Notes: generated by a model from the sequence alone, not told the origin. DNA of 64,000 nt from Tolypothrix bouteillei VB521301 (GCF_000760695.4 NZ_JHEG04000001.1:2264717-2328716); one strand, 5' to 3'; positions 17,529 to 29,650 are shown, counted from the first letter of the stretch. Program-made: numbers and translations.

Positions 17529-19712
17529 TCACCCACCGTGTAAGGTAATCCAACTTTCATTAAAAATTAATTCATAAATACGATTGTGAACTTTTAAGCA
17601 ACCCCGTTGCTTGATCGCTAGCCCTGACAAGATTAATTCCTTTTCCTCCGGGCTGTCCACTGAAGCAACCGTTCCAGAGTGTAGAATTTGTCGATAAAGT
17701 GCTAGAAGGCGCAGAGTGTTTTGCTTGCTGTTAAGAATGCGATCGCGAATTGTTCTTAAATGTTCTGGTTCATCCTGAGATTCCCAATTCTCTATCACCT
17801 GAGTTCGCACCAAAGTTTCTATCCATTGCGCTTCTTGATTGGTGGGAACGCAAGAGCAAGAAGAACGGATCAGATGACAAATCTTTTGCGTGAGGAAAGG
17901 TTGACCGTTTGTCCATGCTAGCAATTCTTTTAAAAGAACTTGCGGATTGCTAACTTTCTCCGCAAGTCCTTGTAATAAAGGTTGGGCTTCATGCTCCTGA
18001 AAACCATTGAGTTGAATTGCTTGACCAATATTAAAGGGGGTTCGTTGGGGATCGCTCAGCAAATCAGAGGGAGTTGCAACTCCAAATAAAGCAAAGGTTA
18101 ATCTTTTATACTTGGCATTAATGCTGCGTTGGTTGTAGCAAAAGCGAATTAGAGCAAAAAAGTCATTGACTGGAAAATTTAAACCCAAAACAGTATCAAT
18201 TTCATCTATAAAAATAAAAATATGCTTGCTTTGAACTTGAGATAATACGATCTCCTCTATAAACCGACTCAAGCACTGAAAGGGTGACAAATCCTGTTGC
18301 TCTTTCCACCAAGCTTTTAAATTTACTTTTCCCATCAAATCAAAATTTTGCCACAACTCCACCGCCAATCCCTTGTACCATTGAACTGGAGTGACTTCTT
18401 CTACGCCAAGTCGAGTAATGTCAATTGCCGCACAAGCAAAACCTTCAGTTTGCAAGCGGTTCAGCATGCGTACCATAAGGCTTGACTTACCCATTTGCCG
18501 GGTGTTCAGTATGTAACAAAACTCTCCACGTTTTAACGCTTTATAAAGATAGCGATCTGAAGAACGTACCACATAAGTGGGAGCATCCATTGGCAAACTA
18601 CCGCCAACTTGATAATCAAAACCTGAGGTATCCTCCGTACTTCTTAATAAAGCATTTTCAAATTCAAGTTCAGCTTGAGTAGCTTTCAAAATTTCCAATG
18701 TTTGAGAAAGTTCTCTTGTGCGCTCTTCCACTTTTTGTTCTAAAGTCCGATTAGACTCTGCTAAGGCATCTTTAGCCTTTTGCAAAGCGATATTATTCAG
18801 CGCAAGTTCTTGAGTAAATCGAGATCGTTCTGCTTCTGCTTGTTGGCGTTGGGTGATGTCAGTGAAGGCAGCAATAGCATAAACAACTTCACCTTTTTCG
18901 TTATAAATTGGAGTTGCGGCTACTTCTAGAGGAATAATGTTATCTAATTGACGAATTTCAAGATCGTCAACAGTTGTGGTTTCACCGTTGAGCGCTCGAA
19001 TAATGGGCTGTTGTTCTGTGGGGTATAGTTGTTCGGTTCCAGCAAGGTAAGCGTTGTATATTTGAGGTAGTTGAGGTGTTTTGGTTGTAACTTCAACTCC
19101 TTTCCCCAAAATTCTTTGGGCAGTTTGATTGGCGTAGTAAGGCTGTCCGGTGGCATCAATCACAAATATACCGACCGCGACAGCTTCTAAAAATTGAGCT
19201 AGCCTCCCCTCACTTTCACGCAAGGCAACTTCTACTCGCTGACGTTCTACAACTTCGGCTTGCAGGCGAGTTAATAGTTCTGCTTGGGCTTTTTGTGCGA
19301 ACATTTCTTGTTCTCGCGCTGCTTTCATCCTCTGTACGTGTTGTAGAGTTTTGTTGGTAGTAATTTCTAAATCTTGAAAATTAATTGGCTTTGTCAGGAA
19401 GTCAAAAGCCCCTCGGTTCATCGCGGTTCTGATTTTTTCAAGATCCCCATAGGCGGAGATAATAACTGCTTTGACGAGTGGGTACAACTCGCTTAGTTTA
19501 GTCAGCAAAGCAAGACCGTCCATTTCTGGCATATAGATATCGGTTAAGACAATATCTATATCTTGTTCTGCTTCCAGTTTTTCTAGTGCTTGCAAACCAT
19601 TTTGGGCAAAAAATAATTGAAAATTTTTTTCTCGAATTTTTTTTCTAAATACCTGACGAAGTAGGAGTTCTAAATCGGGTTCGTCATCCACAACTAATAT
19701 TTTTGCTGTCAT
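17529..19712 (-). CDS. Receiver-PAS-coiled coil-AAA-like ATPase protein
   Basis: The 727-residue protein begins with a receiver domain (1-120, phospho-acceptor Asp58 in [12 protein letters not shown]). A helical linker, a PAS domain (about 165-300, [20 protein letters not shown]) and a coiled coil ending near 375 follow. The last 340 residues are an AAA-like (AAA_35-type) ATPase with P-loop [11 protein letters not shown] and Walker [14 protein letters not shown]. No kinase or DNA-binding domain is present, so phosphorylation probably controls the ATPase. It lies 23 bases after the response regulator at 19736 and probably shares its transcript. Confidence 0.85.
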   Translation of the reverse strand: MTAKILVVDDEPDLELLLRQVFRKKIREKNFQLFFAQNGLQALEKLEAEQDIDIVLTDIYMPEMDGLALLTKLSELYPLVKAVIISAYGDLEKIRTAMNRGAFDFLTKPINFQDLEITTNKTLQHVQRMKAAREQEMFAQKAQAELLTRLQAEVVERQRVEVALRESEGRLAQFLEAVAVGIFVIDATGQPYYANQTAQRILGKGVEVTTKTPQLPQIYNAYLAGTEQLYPTEQQPIIRALNGETTTVDDLEIRQLDNIIPLEVAATPIYNEKGEVVYAIAAFTDITQRQQAEAERSRFTQELALNNIALQKAKDALAESNRTLEQKVEERTRELSQTLEILKATQAELEFENALLRSTEDTSGFDYQVGGSLPMDAPTYVVRSSDRYLYKALKRGEFCYILNTRQMGKSSLMVRMLNRLQTEGFACAAIDITRLGVEEVTPVQWYKGLAVELWQNFDLMGKVNLKAWWKEQQDLSPFQCLSRFIEEIVLSQVQSKHIFIFIDEIDTVLGLNFPVNDFFALIRFCYNQRSINAKYKRLTFALFGVATPSDLLSDPQRTPFNIGQAIQLNGFQEHEAQPLLQGLAEKVSNPQVLLKELLAWTNGQPFLTQKICHLIRSSCSCVPTNQEAQWIETLVRTQVIENWESQDEPEHLRTIRDRILNSKQNTLRLLALYRQILHSGTVASVDSPEEKELILSGLAIKQRGCLKVHNRIYELIFNESWITLHGG

Positions 19713-19735
19713 AATTTTTTCCCAATTGGGATGTT

Positions 19736-20104
19736 TTATAAACTCAAGATTTTTTCCTTAAGTTTGTTAAATTCAATTGGTTTTGTAATGTAATCATCTG
19801 CGCCCAATTTTTTTGCTGCTCGATAATTCTTGTCATCATCATAAGCAGTAATTATAAATACTTTTAGATCGGGAAATCTTTCTTTTATAATTTTGAGTAG
19901 TTCTAACCCATTCATTCCAGGCATATTAATATCTGCTAGAACTAGAGATAGACATTTAGTACGATTATTTTGTAATTGCTCTAGTGCTTCTTCTCCTGAG
20001 AAAGCAAAATAGAAGGTAATTTGGTTTTGTCTGCTTTCCCTCCTAAATTTTTGCTGAAATAGCAGTTTTACATCTTGTTCGTCGTCTACAATCATTATTT
20101 TCAT
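19736..20104 (-). CDS. Single-domain response regulator
   Basis: This 122-residue protein is a receiver domain only. It has the acidic pair (VDDEQD), the acceptor Asp58 ([13 protein letters not shown]), the conserved threonine region (VFIITAYDD) and the lysine ([10 protein letters not shown]). Having no output domain, it probably works by protein contact or as a phosphorelay intermediate. It sits 240 bases after a large hybrid kinase and 23 bases before a receiver-PAS-ATPase gene, so it may link the two. Confidence 0.92.
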   Translation of the reverse strand: MKIMIVDDEQDVKLLFQQKFRRESRQNQITFYFAFSGEEALEQLQNNRTKCLSLVLADINMPGMNGLELLKIIKERFPDLKVFIITAYDDDKNYRAAKKLGADDYITKPIEFNKLKEKILSL

Positions 20105-20343
20105 CTATGACTTAAATCATTGACTAAATGAGCAAAATATGTAGAGATTAAAAACTAAGTTTCCTAAACTCTCTTACATTATTTTATGGGGAAACAAAGA
20201 TTCTGGTCTGCAAAGATCGGGCTAGTGCCAATCTCTTCATAGAAAATGTATAAAAATGCTAAATTATTTGTAAAAAATTTTAAGTAGTGTGGGTATCGGT
20301 CATCCTACAAGGTTTTTGGAGGGCTTTATCCATCGTACTTAAT

Positions 20344-23300
20344 TTATCGGTTCTTAGAATAACTTTTAGGTAATACAATAATAAATTTAGTAAAATTATT
20401 AACTTCGGATTCTACTTTAATGACCCCTTGATGCTGCTGAACGATAATATCGTGAGCGATAGATAAACCGAGTCCAGTTCCTTCTCCAGGTGGCTTGGTG
20501 GTGAAAAAGGGATGAAAGATTCGATCTTGCATTTCTCGGGGAATCCCATCTCCATTATCCTTAATAGTGATTTCAATCACGTCTTCCAAGTCTTGGGTTT
20601 TGACGGAAAGGGTAGGGGAAAATGTTTCTCGATCGCTCCTCGATCGTGTTTGAAAGCGTATTGCTTTTTTATGCACTGCGTAACCAGCGTTATTAATTAT
20701 ATTTATCAAAGCACGGCTGATGTTCTGCGGTACTATGTTTAAACGATCGATATTATTATCATAATCAGTCTCAACAGTCATGTAAAAAGATGAATCTTTG
20801 GCACGCATTCCGTGATACGCCAAGTTAATTGCTTCTCCTAGCAAAGTGTTCGCATGAGCCATCTGTCGCTCGTCTCCAGTTTGACTGCGAGAGTGCATCA
20901 ACATTCCACGCACGATATTATCCGCTCTTTTGCCATGCTCGTTAATTTTTTGAGCATTTTGGCTGAGGTCACTTAAAATCTCTTCAATATATTCTTTACT
21001 GTCTGGCTCTAATTGGTCTTTTTGCCTTTCAATTTCTGCTAGCAATTCTTGTGTTAACTCTATAGAAAGTTCGGCAAAGTTATTAACAAAGTTTAAAGGA
21101 TTTTTGATTTCATGAGCAATTCCTGCTGTTAGAGTTCCCAAAGATGCTAATTTCTCTTGAGCAATAATTTGCGCTTGTGTAGCTTTTAATTTTTCCAGTA
21201 TGCTTGCCAATTCCTGATTTTTTTCTTGTAATTCATGAGTCCTCACTTCTACTTTTTGTTCCAAGGTTCGACTGTAATCTTCTAACTGTTCGTACAAACG
21301 AGAATTTTCAATCGAGATAGCTGCTTGGGCAGAAAGAATTTTGAGAATTTCGACACGATCGCTTGTAAAGGCTCCTGTTGTCAGGTTATTTTCCAGATAG
21401 AGAATACCATTAAGTTTGCCTTGATAAAGTAGGGGAGTACAAAGAATAGACTTGGGTTGAGTGGCAATCATGTAGCGATCGCGAATAAATTGTCCTCCGT
21501 TTGACGCATCATTTAAAATTACGTTTTCTTGAGTGCGAGCAACGTAGTTAATAATCGCAGATGATAACAAGGGAATCTGGCTGTTAGAGTCTACAGAGTC
21601 TACAGGAATAGATCTAAGTACAGTCACCTCATCATCATTAACTACCCCCTCAGCTTCAATCAACCAATTACCCTCTTTATCTAGAATTAAGAACCCTTTT
21701 TCCGCACCCGCATTTTCAAGAACGGTTTTCATCAAGTTTTGTAGCAATTTACTCAGAACGATTTCGCCCGAAATAGTTTGCGATGCTTTCAAAACAGTGG
21801 CTAAATCTAGCACCTCACTAGAAGCTGAAGTACTAGTTGTAGTAGTATTTATCCGAGAGGTTTTGCTGCCAAGTGATGTTGAAACAAGCAATTGAGGGTA
21901 TTTTTCTTCTAAATCTTCTACTTTACGCTTTGCGCCCCAAAGCTGATAGCCTTGGTAGGCTTTTCTCATATAGAGTTGGGCAAATTCCGCTTTTCCTCGT
22001 TCCAACCAAAACTTAGCAGCTAATTCATTCGACAAAGCTTCATTTTGAGTAAATTCGTTTTTTCTTGCAGATTCAATCGCTTGGTCGTATAAATCCATTG
22101 CTTGGTGCCACTGACCCGAGAGCCGAGACATTTCCGCAGCCACTAAAATATATTTATGTAAGAAATTCTCCGGACAATTATCAGCCCATTGTTTCATATA
22201 TTGCTGGTTTATTTCCAGTTGATGCCAGTATTTATTCCGTTCACCTATAGAAGCCTGAGGATACAGAAAAGCTAGGTTTAAGGAGTAGTAAAAATTATGC
22301 TCGGCTATTGCGATAGTTCCGGGAATATAATCAACCAATTTTCCTGCTTGTTCTAGATATGTCAAATCAATTGGTCTACCATATAGATAAAGGATTTGAG
22401 TCTTCAAAATATAATAAAAGCAGATGGCTGCAAGAGTTTCTCTTTGAGCATCTTCTAAAAAACATTTTTCACTGGTATCTTTTATATCAAAACAAAATTT
22501 GTCTTGGGTAAGCCCCATCAAATTTTCCATAAATATTGTGGCACCCAATATACAATTAATTGCCCACTGATTCTGAGTTTCTTGACTAAACTGTAAACTG
22601 CGCGAAGCTTCCTTCTGAAGGGAGTTTAAACTTTTACCTTGACAGATAAGATTGTATAAGTTGTATGTCATGGTGTATCCAACCAATTGGAACTCACCAA
22701 CTTGCAACCCTGCTTCAGCTCCTTCATTATTAACTCTCTCAGAAAATTTGATGTGCTTGAGCCAGTGCATAGTGAAACTGCCATGAACTTGTGTAACTGC
22801 GCTCTTGCAAGACCAATCCCTATACTTATCAGAGAGTTTCATCCCAAGAGAGCTGTATTCATAACCCGAGTGATAATCGTGTAAAACATGGGTATTAACT
22901 ACTCCAAAGAAGCTATAACCCATGGAAGATTTTTCCATGTGTCCGTATTTAATATTGAGATTAACCAGTTTCGCTGCAACAAGATACATCAGCATTGGAT
23001 CTAAAATCCAAGCAGCAGGAAAGATGCGAGTCAGTATTTTTAAAGCAGATCTTTTTTCCGGGATCTCCATTTCCGGATTGTTAAATAATACAGAGATATC
23101 ACGCTCGCCTAAATTTTTTCGATATTCTACAAGCTCCGTCTCAAAAGCTGCTTGCAAATTCTGTGTTGGTAGGTCAATTCCCAAAGATTTTAAGGCAATT
23201 CGTCCTGTCTCTATTGCCTTACTGTATTCCCCTAATAGGGTACACTGAATAATGCGAAGAAAGTAATATTCCGTGCGATCGAGAGGTGTTTTCGCTTGCT

Positions 23301-25794
23301 GAATAGCTGTGTCAAGCAAAGATTGAGATTTCTCAAAGTTCCCATTGAGATACTCAACTTCTGCAAGTTCCTTGTACAGATCTAGTGCCATTTCATAGCG
23401 ATCGTTCCAAATATTGCCCGGAAATTCATTTGCCGCTAAAAGTAAGTATTCTCTAGAAGCAGTATAAGCAGTTGCCTCTTTAGCTTTTTTCCCTGCATGT
23501 AAATTGAATTCTGCTAGAGATTCCTTTTCAGCCAAGTTTTCTATCAATTCTCGTCCTTTATTCAGATGATCGACCAAAGTAAAAACTTTTCCTTCTCGCT
23601 CTGCTTCACTCATGTTAGCTAGCAAAAGTTTACCGATTTGAAGGTGAACTGCCTTCTTCAGATCGCCATCAATCAGCGCATAAGCCGCCTGCTGCACCCT
23701 GTCGTGCAGAAACTTATAATGTTGAATAACGAGTTCCGCTTCAATTGGTATGTCTGAGGTCGTTTCTAGCTCTGAGATAGGCTGAATTAAACCTAATTGG
23801 ATTGCTGACAGAAGAGATTTGTAAGTTTCGGCAGGTGATTTTTCGTAAATAATTGAGAGTGTTGTGAGGTCGAAACTGTTTCCAACACAAGCTGCTAAAC
23901 GTAATGCTTTCTGGGTTAATTTTGAGAGTTTCCTCAGCTTGCCGAGCATTAAATCTACCACATTTTCTGTAATGCCTAAAGATTCAATTTGAGAAATATT
24001 CCAATACCAGCACTTTTGCTGTCGCTCGAAAGTCAGAAGGCTTTCCTGATATATTGTTTTGAGGAACTCATTAATAAAGAAGGGATTTCCTGAAGTCTTG
24101 CGATAGACTAGTTCTGCTAGCGGTTTTACTATTTCTCGATCGCTATGGAGCGTGTCGGCAATCATTTGAGTGATTTCCTCTAGCTTTAAGGGGTTCAGAA
24201 TAATAGTGTTCACAATTGCCCCTTGCTGTTTCAATCGCTCAATAACTAACATTGTCGGATGATTGGCACTGACTTCGTTATCACGATAAGCACCAAGCAA
24301 TAGCAAATATCCCAAACAGTTATCGGTCATCATCAGCTCGATAAGCTTGAGACTCGCAGAGTCTGCCCATTGTAAGTCGTCTAGGAAAATCACTAATGGA
24401 TGCGATCGCTGACAAAAAACCCGGATAAAATTCTGAAAGACTGCATTGAAGCGGTTTTGAGCCTCAGTTGGTTCCAATGGTTGTACGGGAGGCTGTGGTC
24501 CAACTATTTGTTCTACCTCAGAAATGACTTCAACAATCACTTGACCGTTAACGCCAAAAGCAGCGAGGAGTTTTTCCCGCCACCTAGCCAGTTGAGCTTC
24601 ACTTTCAGTTAATAACTGTCGCACTAGAGACTTGAAGGCTGAAACAACTGCGGAATAAGGGATATTGCGCTGAAACTGGTCGAACTTCCCAGATATAAAG
24701 TAGCCGCGTTGCTCGGTAATCGGTTTGTAGAGTTCTTGGACTAGTACTGATTTCCCAATTCCAGAATAACCCCCAACTAACACCATTTCACTTTGCTTTC
24801 TACCTGTTCTTTGGAATGCCTGTTCCTCAAGTGAATTGGATTCGGCAACATGCTTGTATCTTGAGAGTAAGGTTGCTATTTCAGTGTCTCGACCATAAAG
24901 TTTTTGGGAAATTTTGAATCTGTCTGAAATGTCGTAACGAGCAATTGGGAACTCTGAAATTTGCCCAGTTTGCTGTAACTGTATCAGACACTCTTCTAAA
25001 TCTGCTTTAAGCCCCAACGCACTCTGATACCTCTCCTCAGAAGTTTTGGCTAGTAACTTCATGACAATATTGGAAAGAGTTCGGGGAATTTTTGAATCGA
25101 CTTCATGGGGAGGAGCAGCTTGCTTGGCGATATGACAATGAATCAACTCTAGAGGATCGTTAGTTTCAAAAGGCAGCCTTTGAGTGAGTATCTTGTAAAA
25201 AGTTGCACCCAGTGAGTAAAAATCAGTACTGTAATCGAGCACCCGATTCATTCTACCCGTTTGTTCGGGCGACAGATAAGCTAATGTTCCTTCCAAGACG
25301 TTCGGATTTTTTATTGTTGGATTTTCACGGGTAAATACTGTGGATATCCCGAAGTCTATAATCTTCAGTTGTCCGGTTTCTAGGTTAAGAATGATATTAG
25401 AAGGATTGATATCTTTGTGAATGATATTAGCAGCATGAATTTGGCTGAGTGTCTCCGCAATCTGAATGGCAATGACGAGAAAGCCTGGAAGTGTAAACTT
25501 TTTGGATTGCATCACAAGGTCTAACGATTTGCCCCCAAAATCCTCTAAAATCATTGCCAGCGTGTTTTTATAAGGCAGTAAATTGTAGGCTTTAATCACC
25601 CCATCAATTTTTAGAGAACGGGTAATTTCGTACTCCTGCTTGTACCGAGTGAGTTCTGAGGGAGTCGGATAATCTTCCTTGAGAATTTTGAGAATAACGG
25701 GTTGAGTGATGGAGTTACAAACAGATCGATAGACTAATGAATTAGCACTTTCGTAAATTTTGGAGATAATTTGGTAGTCGGCAATAGCACTCAT
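20344..25794 (-). CDS. Trifunctional Ser/Thr kinase - ATPase - GAF - histidine kinase
   Basis: The 1816-residue protein has the HstK-type architecture found in heterocystous cyanobacteria. A Ser/Thr kinase domain covers about residues 1-270 (catalytic loop [19 protein letters not shown] in place of DFG). An AAA/ORC-type ATPase follows (P-loop [13 protein letters not shown], Walker [13 protein letters not shown]), then a long helical TPR-like region. A GAF domain lies near 1380-1540, then a histidine kinase with H-box [16 protein letters not shown]-box [11 protein letters not shown] and G-boxes DNGDGIP and [11 protein letters not shown]. All catalytic motifs look intact. The protein is soluble. 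Its natural partner may be the response regulator at 19736. Confidence 0.93.
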   Translation of the reverse strand: MSAIADYQIISKIYESANSLVYRSVCNSITQPVILKILKEDYPTPSELTRYKQEYEITRSLKIDGVIKAYNLLPYKNTLAMILEDFGGKSLDLVMQSKKFTLPGFLVIAIQIAETLSQIHAANIIHKDINPSNIILNLETGQLKIIDFGISTVFTRENPTIKNPNVLEGTLAYLSPEQTGRMNRVLDYSTDFYSLGATFYKILTQRLPFETNDPLELIHCHIAKQAAPPHEVDSKIPRTLSNIVMKLLAKTSEERYQSALGLKADLEECLIQLQQTGQISEFPIARYDISDRFKISQKLYGRDTEIATLLSRYKHVAESNSLEEQAFQRTGRKQSEMVLVGGYSGIGKSVLVQELYKPITEQRGYFISGKFDQFQRNIPYSAVVSAFKSLVRQLLTESEAQLARWREKLLAAFGVNGQVIVEVISEVEQIVGPQPPVQPLEPTEAQNRFNAVFQNFIRVFCQRSHPLVIFLDDLQWADSASLKLIELMMTDNCLGYLLLLGAYRDNEVSANHPTMLVIERLKQQGAIVNTIILNPLKLEEITQMIADTLHSDREIVKPLAELVYRKTSGNPFFINEFLKTIYQESLLTFERQQKCWYWNISQIESLGITENVVDLMLGKLRKLSKLTQKALRLAACVGNSFDLTTLSIIYEKSPAETYKSLLSAIQLGLIQPISELETTSDIPIEAELVIQHYKFLHDRVQQAAYALIDGDLKKAVHLQIGKLLLANMSEAEREGKVFTLVDHLNKGRELIENLAEKESLAEFNLHAGKKAKEATAYTASREYLLLAANEFPGNIWNDRYEMALDLYKELAEVEYLNGNFEKSQSLLDTAIQQAKTPLDRTEYYFLRIIQCTLLGEYSKAIETGRIALKSLGIDLPTQNLQAAFETELVEYRKNLGERDISVLFNNPEMEIPEKRSALKILTRIFPAAWILDPMLMYLVAAKLVNLNIKYGHMEKSSMGYSFFGVVNTHVLHDYHSGYEYSSLGMKLSDKYRDWSCKSAVTQVHGSFTMHWLKHIKFSERVNNEGAEAGLQVGEFQLVGYTMTYNLYNLICQGKSLNSLQKEASRSLQFSQETQNQWAINCILGATIFMENLMGLTQDKFCFDIKDTSEKCFLEDAQRETLAAICFYYILKTQILYLYGRPIDLTYLEQAGKLVDYIPGTIAIAEHNFYYSLNLAFLYPQASIGERNKYWHQLEINQQYMKQWADNCPENFLHKYILVAAEMSRLSGQWHQAMDLYDQAIESARKNEFTQNEALSNELAAKFWLERGKAEFAQLYMRKAYQGYQLWGAKRKVEDLEEKYPQLLVSTSLGSKTSRINTTTTSTSASSEVLDLATVLKASQTISGEIVLSKLLQNLMKTVLENAGAEKGFLILDKEGNWLIEAEGVVNDDEVTVLRSIPVDSVDSNSQIPLLSSAIINYVARTQENVILNDASNGGQFIRDRYMIATQPKSILCTPLLYQGKLNGILYLENNLTTGAFTSDRVEILKILSAQAAISIENSRLYEQLEDYSRTLEQKVEVRTHELQEKNQELASILEKLKATQAQIIAQEKLASLGTLTAGIAHEIKNPLNFVNNFAELSIELTQELLAEIERQKDQLEPDSKEYIEEILSDLSQNAQKINEHGKRADNIVRGMLMHSRSQTGDERQMAHANTLLGEAINLAYHGMRAKDSSFYMTVETDYDNNIDRLNIVPQNISRALINIINNAGYAVHKKAIRFQTRSRSDRETFSPTLSVKTQDLEDVIEITIKDNGDGIPREMQDRIFHPFFTTKPPGEGTGLGLSIAHDIIVQQHQGVIKVESEVNNFTKFIIVLPKSYSKNR

Positions 25795-26114
25795 TTTTAT
25801 TATTTTTTCAAAGGATGCACTTTTGATGCTCGACTCAAGTAACGGGTCTGTCGTATTTTATCTTCCTAATTTCTCAAGAAGTAATTAATAATATATTATA
25901 TCAAATTGTAGTCTCATACACTACATGAAGCAAGTCATCTTCAGATGTATTTGCCCTACCTGCTAAATTCCTGCGAAGTGTGAAGATCTCTTTCTAATTA
26001 AGTCGTATCATAATTAAGATAAATACCCATCCGTTTTAAGAAGGCATGGGTTTCTAAGAGCTAATTCATAAAATAAACATTAAGACTCTGTATGTTAATC
26101 AATAGGGTCGAGTA
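25795..26114. other. AT-rich spacer upstream of the kinase gene
   Basis: No gene is visible. The side next to 25794 should hold the kinase promoter, but no clear box was recognised. The side next to 26115 holds the hairpin at 26025-26051. Confidence 0.5.
26025..26051 (-). terminator. Hairpin downstream of the amidohydrolase gene
   Basis: On the - strand acccatgcc is followed by a loop and ggatgggt, giving a stem of six plus two pairs with one bulge, then an AT-rich stretch (attta). It lies 63 bases past the amidohydrolase stop codon. Confidence 0.45.
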
Positions 26115-27197
26115 TTAGTCTAAATTGTAGAATCGAACTGGATTATCCCAAAGAATCTTTTGTACAACTTTTTTAGAAAGTTGATTTTGAAGTGCTACGA
26201 CTTCTGCAACCACTTTTGGATGATGATCCATGTGGGGGTAGTCTGACCCAAAGATTAAGTTATCTGAACCAAGATATTCGAGAATCTGACTCAGATAAGG
26301 TTCTGAAGGCTCCATAGAGATAAAGCATTGACGGCGAAAGTACTCCGAGGGCTTCATTTTTACGTTGTCTGCAACTTCCCAACGAAGATCTTCGTACTCG
26401 CGATCGAGCCGCCACAACCAGTAAGGAAGCCAGCCACATCCAGACTCAAGAAATCCAACTCTAAGCTTGGGATGACGTTCTAATACCCCCCCTTCAATCA
26501 GCGATAGCAACGCCATCATTTGTTCCATCGGATGAGAGCAAGCATGTAGCGCAAAGCGAGTGTTGAAGCGATCTGCTCCTGCGCTAGGTAAGCGACTGTG
26601 AGTGGACTCATGAAGGCTCACAGCAATCCCTAATTCCTCGCACTTTGTCCAAAACGGTTCGTAAGCGCAGTCGCTCAGAACTCTCCGTTTGACAGGATTG
26701 GGGCGTAAAAAAACTGATTTCCAGCCAAACTCTGCTATTCTCTGCAATTCCAGCACCATTTCTTCTGGTGCGTGTAAATTGACAACACCTACACCTCGAA
26801 GAATTCGTGGATTGTAGCTACAGAAATCACGAAGCCAATTATTGTAAGCACGGACAAATGCACCAGCTAGTTGTGGTGCGATCGTGTCCACAGCAACGAT
26901 CCATGAGAAGTAAGTCGGATAAATAAACGATATATCAACCCCCATCTGCTGCATAGCTCGCACGTGAGACTCAGCATCAAAGTTGTTCAGCCAAGATAGG
27001 GGATACGCTTGAGTCACTTGTTTGGCACCTTCTTGATGGAGCCGATTCGAGTATTTGTTGACAATCTTTTCGCCTGCAAGCGTTAGTTCTGGAGACAGCG
27101 CAAAGCTCTTAAACGCGGGTTCGAGGTAATCTTGCCACATGTGGTGCGGCTCATAGACGTGGGAATCTGCATCAATAATTCGATATCCTTCAAGCAT
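26115..27197 (-). CDS. Amidohydrolase-2 family metal-dependent hydrolase
   Basis: The 360-residue product is a TIM-barrel metal hydrolase or decarboxylase of the amidohydrolase-2 (PF04909, ACMSD-like) family. The metal motif D-x-H is at Asp11/His13 (RIIDADSHVYEPHH). Further likely ligands are in VSLHESTHSR, ALHACSHPMEQ and the final aspartate in LIFGSDYPHMDHH. The substrate cannot be read from the sequence. It starts 24 bases after the YcaO gene stop and is surely in the same transcript, so it may process the YcaO product, much as an amidohydrolase acts in bottromycin biosynthesis. That comparison is inference. Confidence 0.85.
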   Translation of the reverse strand: MLEGYRIIDADSHVYEPHHMWQDYLEPAFKSFALSPELTLAGEKIVNKYSNRLHQEGAKQVTQAYPLSWLNNFDAESHVRAMQQMGVDISFIYPTYFSWIVAVDTIAPQLAGAFVRAYNNWLRDFCSYNPRILRGVGVVNLHAPEEMVLELQRIAEFGWKSVFLRPNPVKRRVLSDCAYEPFWTKCEELGIAVSLHESTHSRLPSAGADRFNTRFALHACSHPMEQMMALLSLIEGGVLERHPKLRVGFLESGCGWLPYWLWRLDREYEDLRWEVADNVKMKPSEYFRRQCFISMEPSEPYLSQILEYLGSDNLIFGSDYPHMDHHPKVVAEVVALQNQLSKKVVQKILWDNPVRFYNLD

Positions 27198-27221
27198 GGC
27201 GGGGCTGACTAATAAGTAAAG

Positions 27222-29474
27222 TTACATCCACATGGGTATTGGATTCAGGCACTCTTCTGGTGTCGGTTCTTTCAACCAACCCAATTCTACTGGAACATCA
27301 TAAAGTCGTCCCGGAGCCAAGCGCTTCCAGAAGTGGCGCATTCCTGGAATTATAACTTTAACAACTTTCAGCCCGATATCAGGACGGGTTTGGTCGAGAA
27401 CTAGCATTTCCATGCCACGTTGTTCTATAATTTGCTGACAGAGTTTAATATCATCAAGAAAGTTATCGTTTTCTATGTAAGAGTAGTCAAAAGACTTTTT
27501 GACAGCAGCATTTTTATCTGGAATTAAATAAGGCTGATTTTCCAGCGTCGCTGTTTTCCACCAATCGAGAACGGGTGGCTCAGCAGAGGTAGCATATTGA
27601 GTTATGCCATTGGCATCAGCAGTTAAGACAGCAGGAAGAATTTGGTTCATTTCCGTCAGTGCTCTTTGAACGGCGAGTTTTGGATCGAAGTGAGCACCAA
27701 AACCCAATATGATGTCTTTAACCTGGCACTTACTTTTATAACTGATTGCGGCAAAGGCTGGAATATTTAAGTCGCTGGTTATATCAAGAACCCAAAATTC
27801 GCGATCGAGGGATTGGTAATAACTTCTTAAGGCTTGAAAATACGGCTCCTCAAAACTCTCTAAATCTACTGCCGCTCTTTGAGTACGATTGTACCACCAC
27901 AAAGCAACACTATCTCGCTCTACCAATTCCATGAAACCTTGTACGATCGCTTCTTCTAAAGTATTGCCTGCTGCACACCCATTAGTGTCTGCCCAACAGT
28001 CTGGCTGAGAAGACATGGGATAGCCAAAATAACAATAAGCGGTTGGCAGATACTTAAAGTCTCGGTAAGTTAATGACCAAACAGGTGTCCATTCAATTTC
28101 TCTTTCTTCATCAAACGGTTCGGGAACCCTCTGAAAAAAACTGCCACAATGAGCGTTCCACACCGAGCGTTCATCATATTGAGCTTGGCTGAAGTTCATG
28201 CAAGTATTGGGATGGATAGCCTTGTTGTTCATTTTTCGGTAACTGCTCTTAACTCTGATTTCCTCCCCCTGAAAAACGCCAGAGTACCTTTCAATAGCTT
28301 CGCAAAAACCACTTGCTCTTGCTTGAGCGTCTGTTCTCCCTTTTCCTGCACTTCTACCTCCAATATTCTTCTCTAAAACACTTAAGTCATCAAACACTGA
28401 GGCAAAATGATGCTTGGCAAAATAGGTATGAGTTAAACCCCTAGCATCGAAAGAGAGTTTGCCCAGGTCTCGCACTACTCCTGTAATGGGGCTTATATGG
28501 TATCGATACCGTTCCAAGGTTGCTTCTGGCGAAACGCAACGATGTCCGCCATCAGCCGTAAAGGTTTTTTTCCTGTTTCCAAGTATCAAAGGTAAGGGGC
28601 TCAAATATTGCTGTTTGAGAATGCCACAGCTATGACACTGAGGACGTTTGATGAGAAAATGGCTCTGTGTTTCTAGTGTAAGAGTATCGTGGGTCACTAA
28701 TATCCCTTCAAGGCGCTTGTTTTCTGCTTTTACGATCCACTGAAGGATTTGAGTTGCTGCCATTGTTATGGCAGTTTTTAGTGTTGTGGGTAAGTCAGCC
28801 AGTGGTGGCGTTAAAGGTGATGAAACACGATCGCGTCTTTGGATAAATCCTTCAACTGGGCGGTTACCTTGCAAACGTTGGGACAGGCATTCCCAACAAC
28901 CTGTTTTTTCAGGATGAAATATCGGTCCAATCCAGATAACAGTTCCGATTGGTTTAATCGACATCCAAGGACGCGATCGCGCCAAGTTTTTTTGGTTAAT
29001 TTCGACCAATTCCGGTCGCAAGTAGTCGTCGGTTAAGACAACTTCAAAATCTCCTTCTTTGACAACTTGAATTTGCAGTGACTCGAGAGTAGCAATTAAT
29101 TCCGATACGGACAGATTTCCCAATGCTTTGACAGTCACTGTAGTTGCTTGTAATCTGCGGCTGACATCTTCAGTTTTGACTTTTAAATGCTCGCAAAATA
29201 CGGCTATATTTGAAGGTAAAACCTCTTGATGTTCCATGAGATAACCCTTCTGCTCCAATTCCATCAGTGCGTAATAGATGTAGGGCACCGGGAGCTTATC
29301 TTGGAGTTGTTGAACAATTTCATCAACAGTTCGACTTCCATCAAGCAAGGGACATAACAATTGATAGAGGCTATCTTGAAGCACAATTGTGTCTCTTTCA
29401 GATATGAGGAAGACTCCTTCTGTCTCAACTATTTCGATACGAAAGCAAGTCTTAAACTTCGGTTTTCTAAACAT
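27222..29474 (-). CDS. YcaO-type cyclodehydratase fusion (azoline/TOMM RiPP biosynthesis)
   Basis: The 750-residue protein is a fused cyclodehydratase that would install azolines on Cys/Ser/Thr of a peptide using ATP. Residues 1-90 form a leader-recognition domain (FRIEIVETEGVFLI, KLPVPYIYYALMELEQKGYL). Residues about 110-320 are the E1/ocin-ThiF-like part with the zinc tetrad Cys193, Cys196, Cys280 and Cys283 (CWEC, CHSC). Residues 325-750 are the YcaO domain with ATP/Mg motifs GFCEAIERYSG and GFMELVERDSV. The C-terminus NPIPMWM retains a proline-rich end like the PxPxP of active family members. No precursor peptide or dehydrogenase gene was recognised nearby. Confidence 0.9.
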   Translation of the reverse strand: MFRKPKFKTCFRIEIVETEGVFLISERDTIVLQDSLYQLLCPLLDGSRTVDEIVQQLQDKLPVPYIYYALMELEQKGYLMEHQEVLPSNIAVFCEHLKVKTEDVSRRLQATTVTVKALGNLSVSELIATLESLQIQVVKEGDFEVVLTDDYLRPELVEINQKNLARSRPWMSIKPIGTVIWIGPIFHPEKTGCWECLSQRLQGNRPVEGFIQRRDRVSSPLTPPLADLPTTLKTAITMAATQILQWIVKAENKRLEGILVTHDTLTLETQSHFLIKRPQCHSCGILKQQYLSPLPLILGNRKKTFTADGGHRCVSPEATLERYRYHISPITGVVRDLGKLSFDARGLTHTYFAKHHFASVFDDLSVLEKNIGGRSAGKGRTDAQARASGFCEAIERYSGVFQGEEIRVKSSYRKMNNKAIHPNTCMNFSQAQYDERSVWNAHCGSFFQRVPEPFDEEREIEWTPVWSLTYRDFKYLPTAYCYFGYPMSSQPDCWADTNGCAAGNTLEEAIVQGFMELVERDSVALWWYNRTQRAAVDLESFEEPYFQALRSYYQSLDREFWVLDITSDLNIPAFAAISYKSKCQVKDIILGFGAHFDPKLAVQRALTEMNQILPAVLTADANGITQYATSAEPPVLDWWKTATLENQPYLIPDKNAAVKKSFDYSYIENDNFLDDIKLCQQIIEQRGMEMLVLDQTRPDIGLKVVKVIIPGMRHFWKRLAPGRLYDVPVELGWLKEPTPEECLNPIPMWM

Positions 29475-29494
29475 TTTGCCTGATAATTTTTACC

Positions 29495-29650
29495 TCGTTG
29501 TAAGGGTAGCATCCCGTTTTAGCAAATATACCTTCAGAATAGAATTTTGGAGCTACACAAACAAAGTCCACCTCCGTGGACTTAGCTTGTATATCCACAA
29601 TTTCAATTACTCAATGTTTGTTCTAAATTGGGATACCCCCGTTGTAAGTA
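29495..29650. repeat. MITE-like noncoding element upstream of the YcaO gene
   Basis: The segment begins gttgtaagggtagcatccc and ends gggatacccccgttgtaag, which form imperfect inverted ends. In its centre is an 8-bp hairpin with arms aagtccac and gtggactt (29564-29583). It has no reading frame. The layout resembles the small non-autonomous repeats common in Nostocales genomes. The identification is tentative. Confidence 0.4.
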
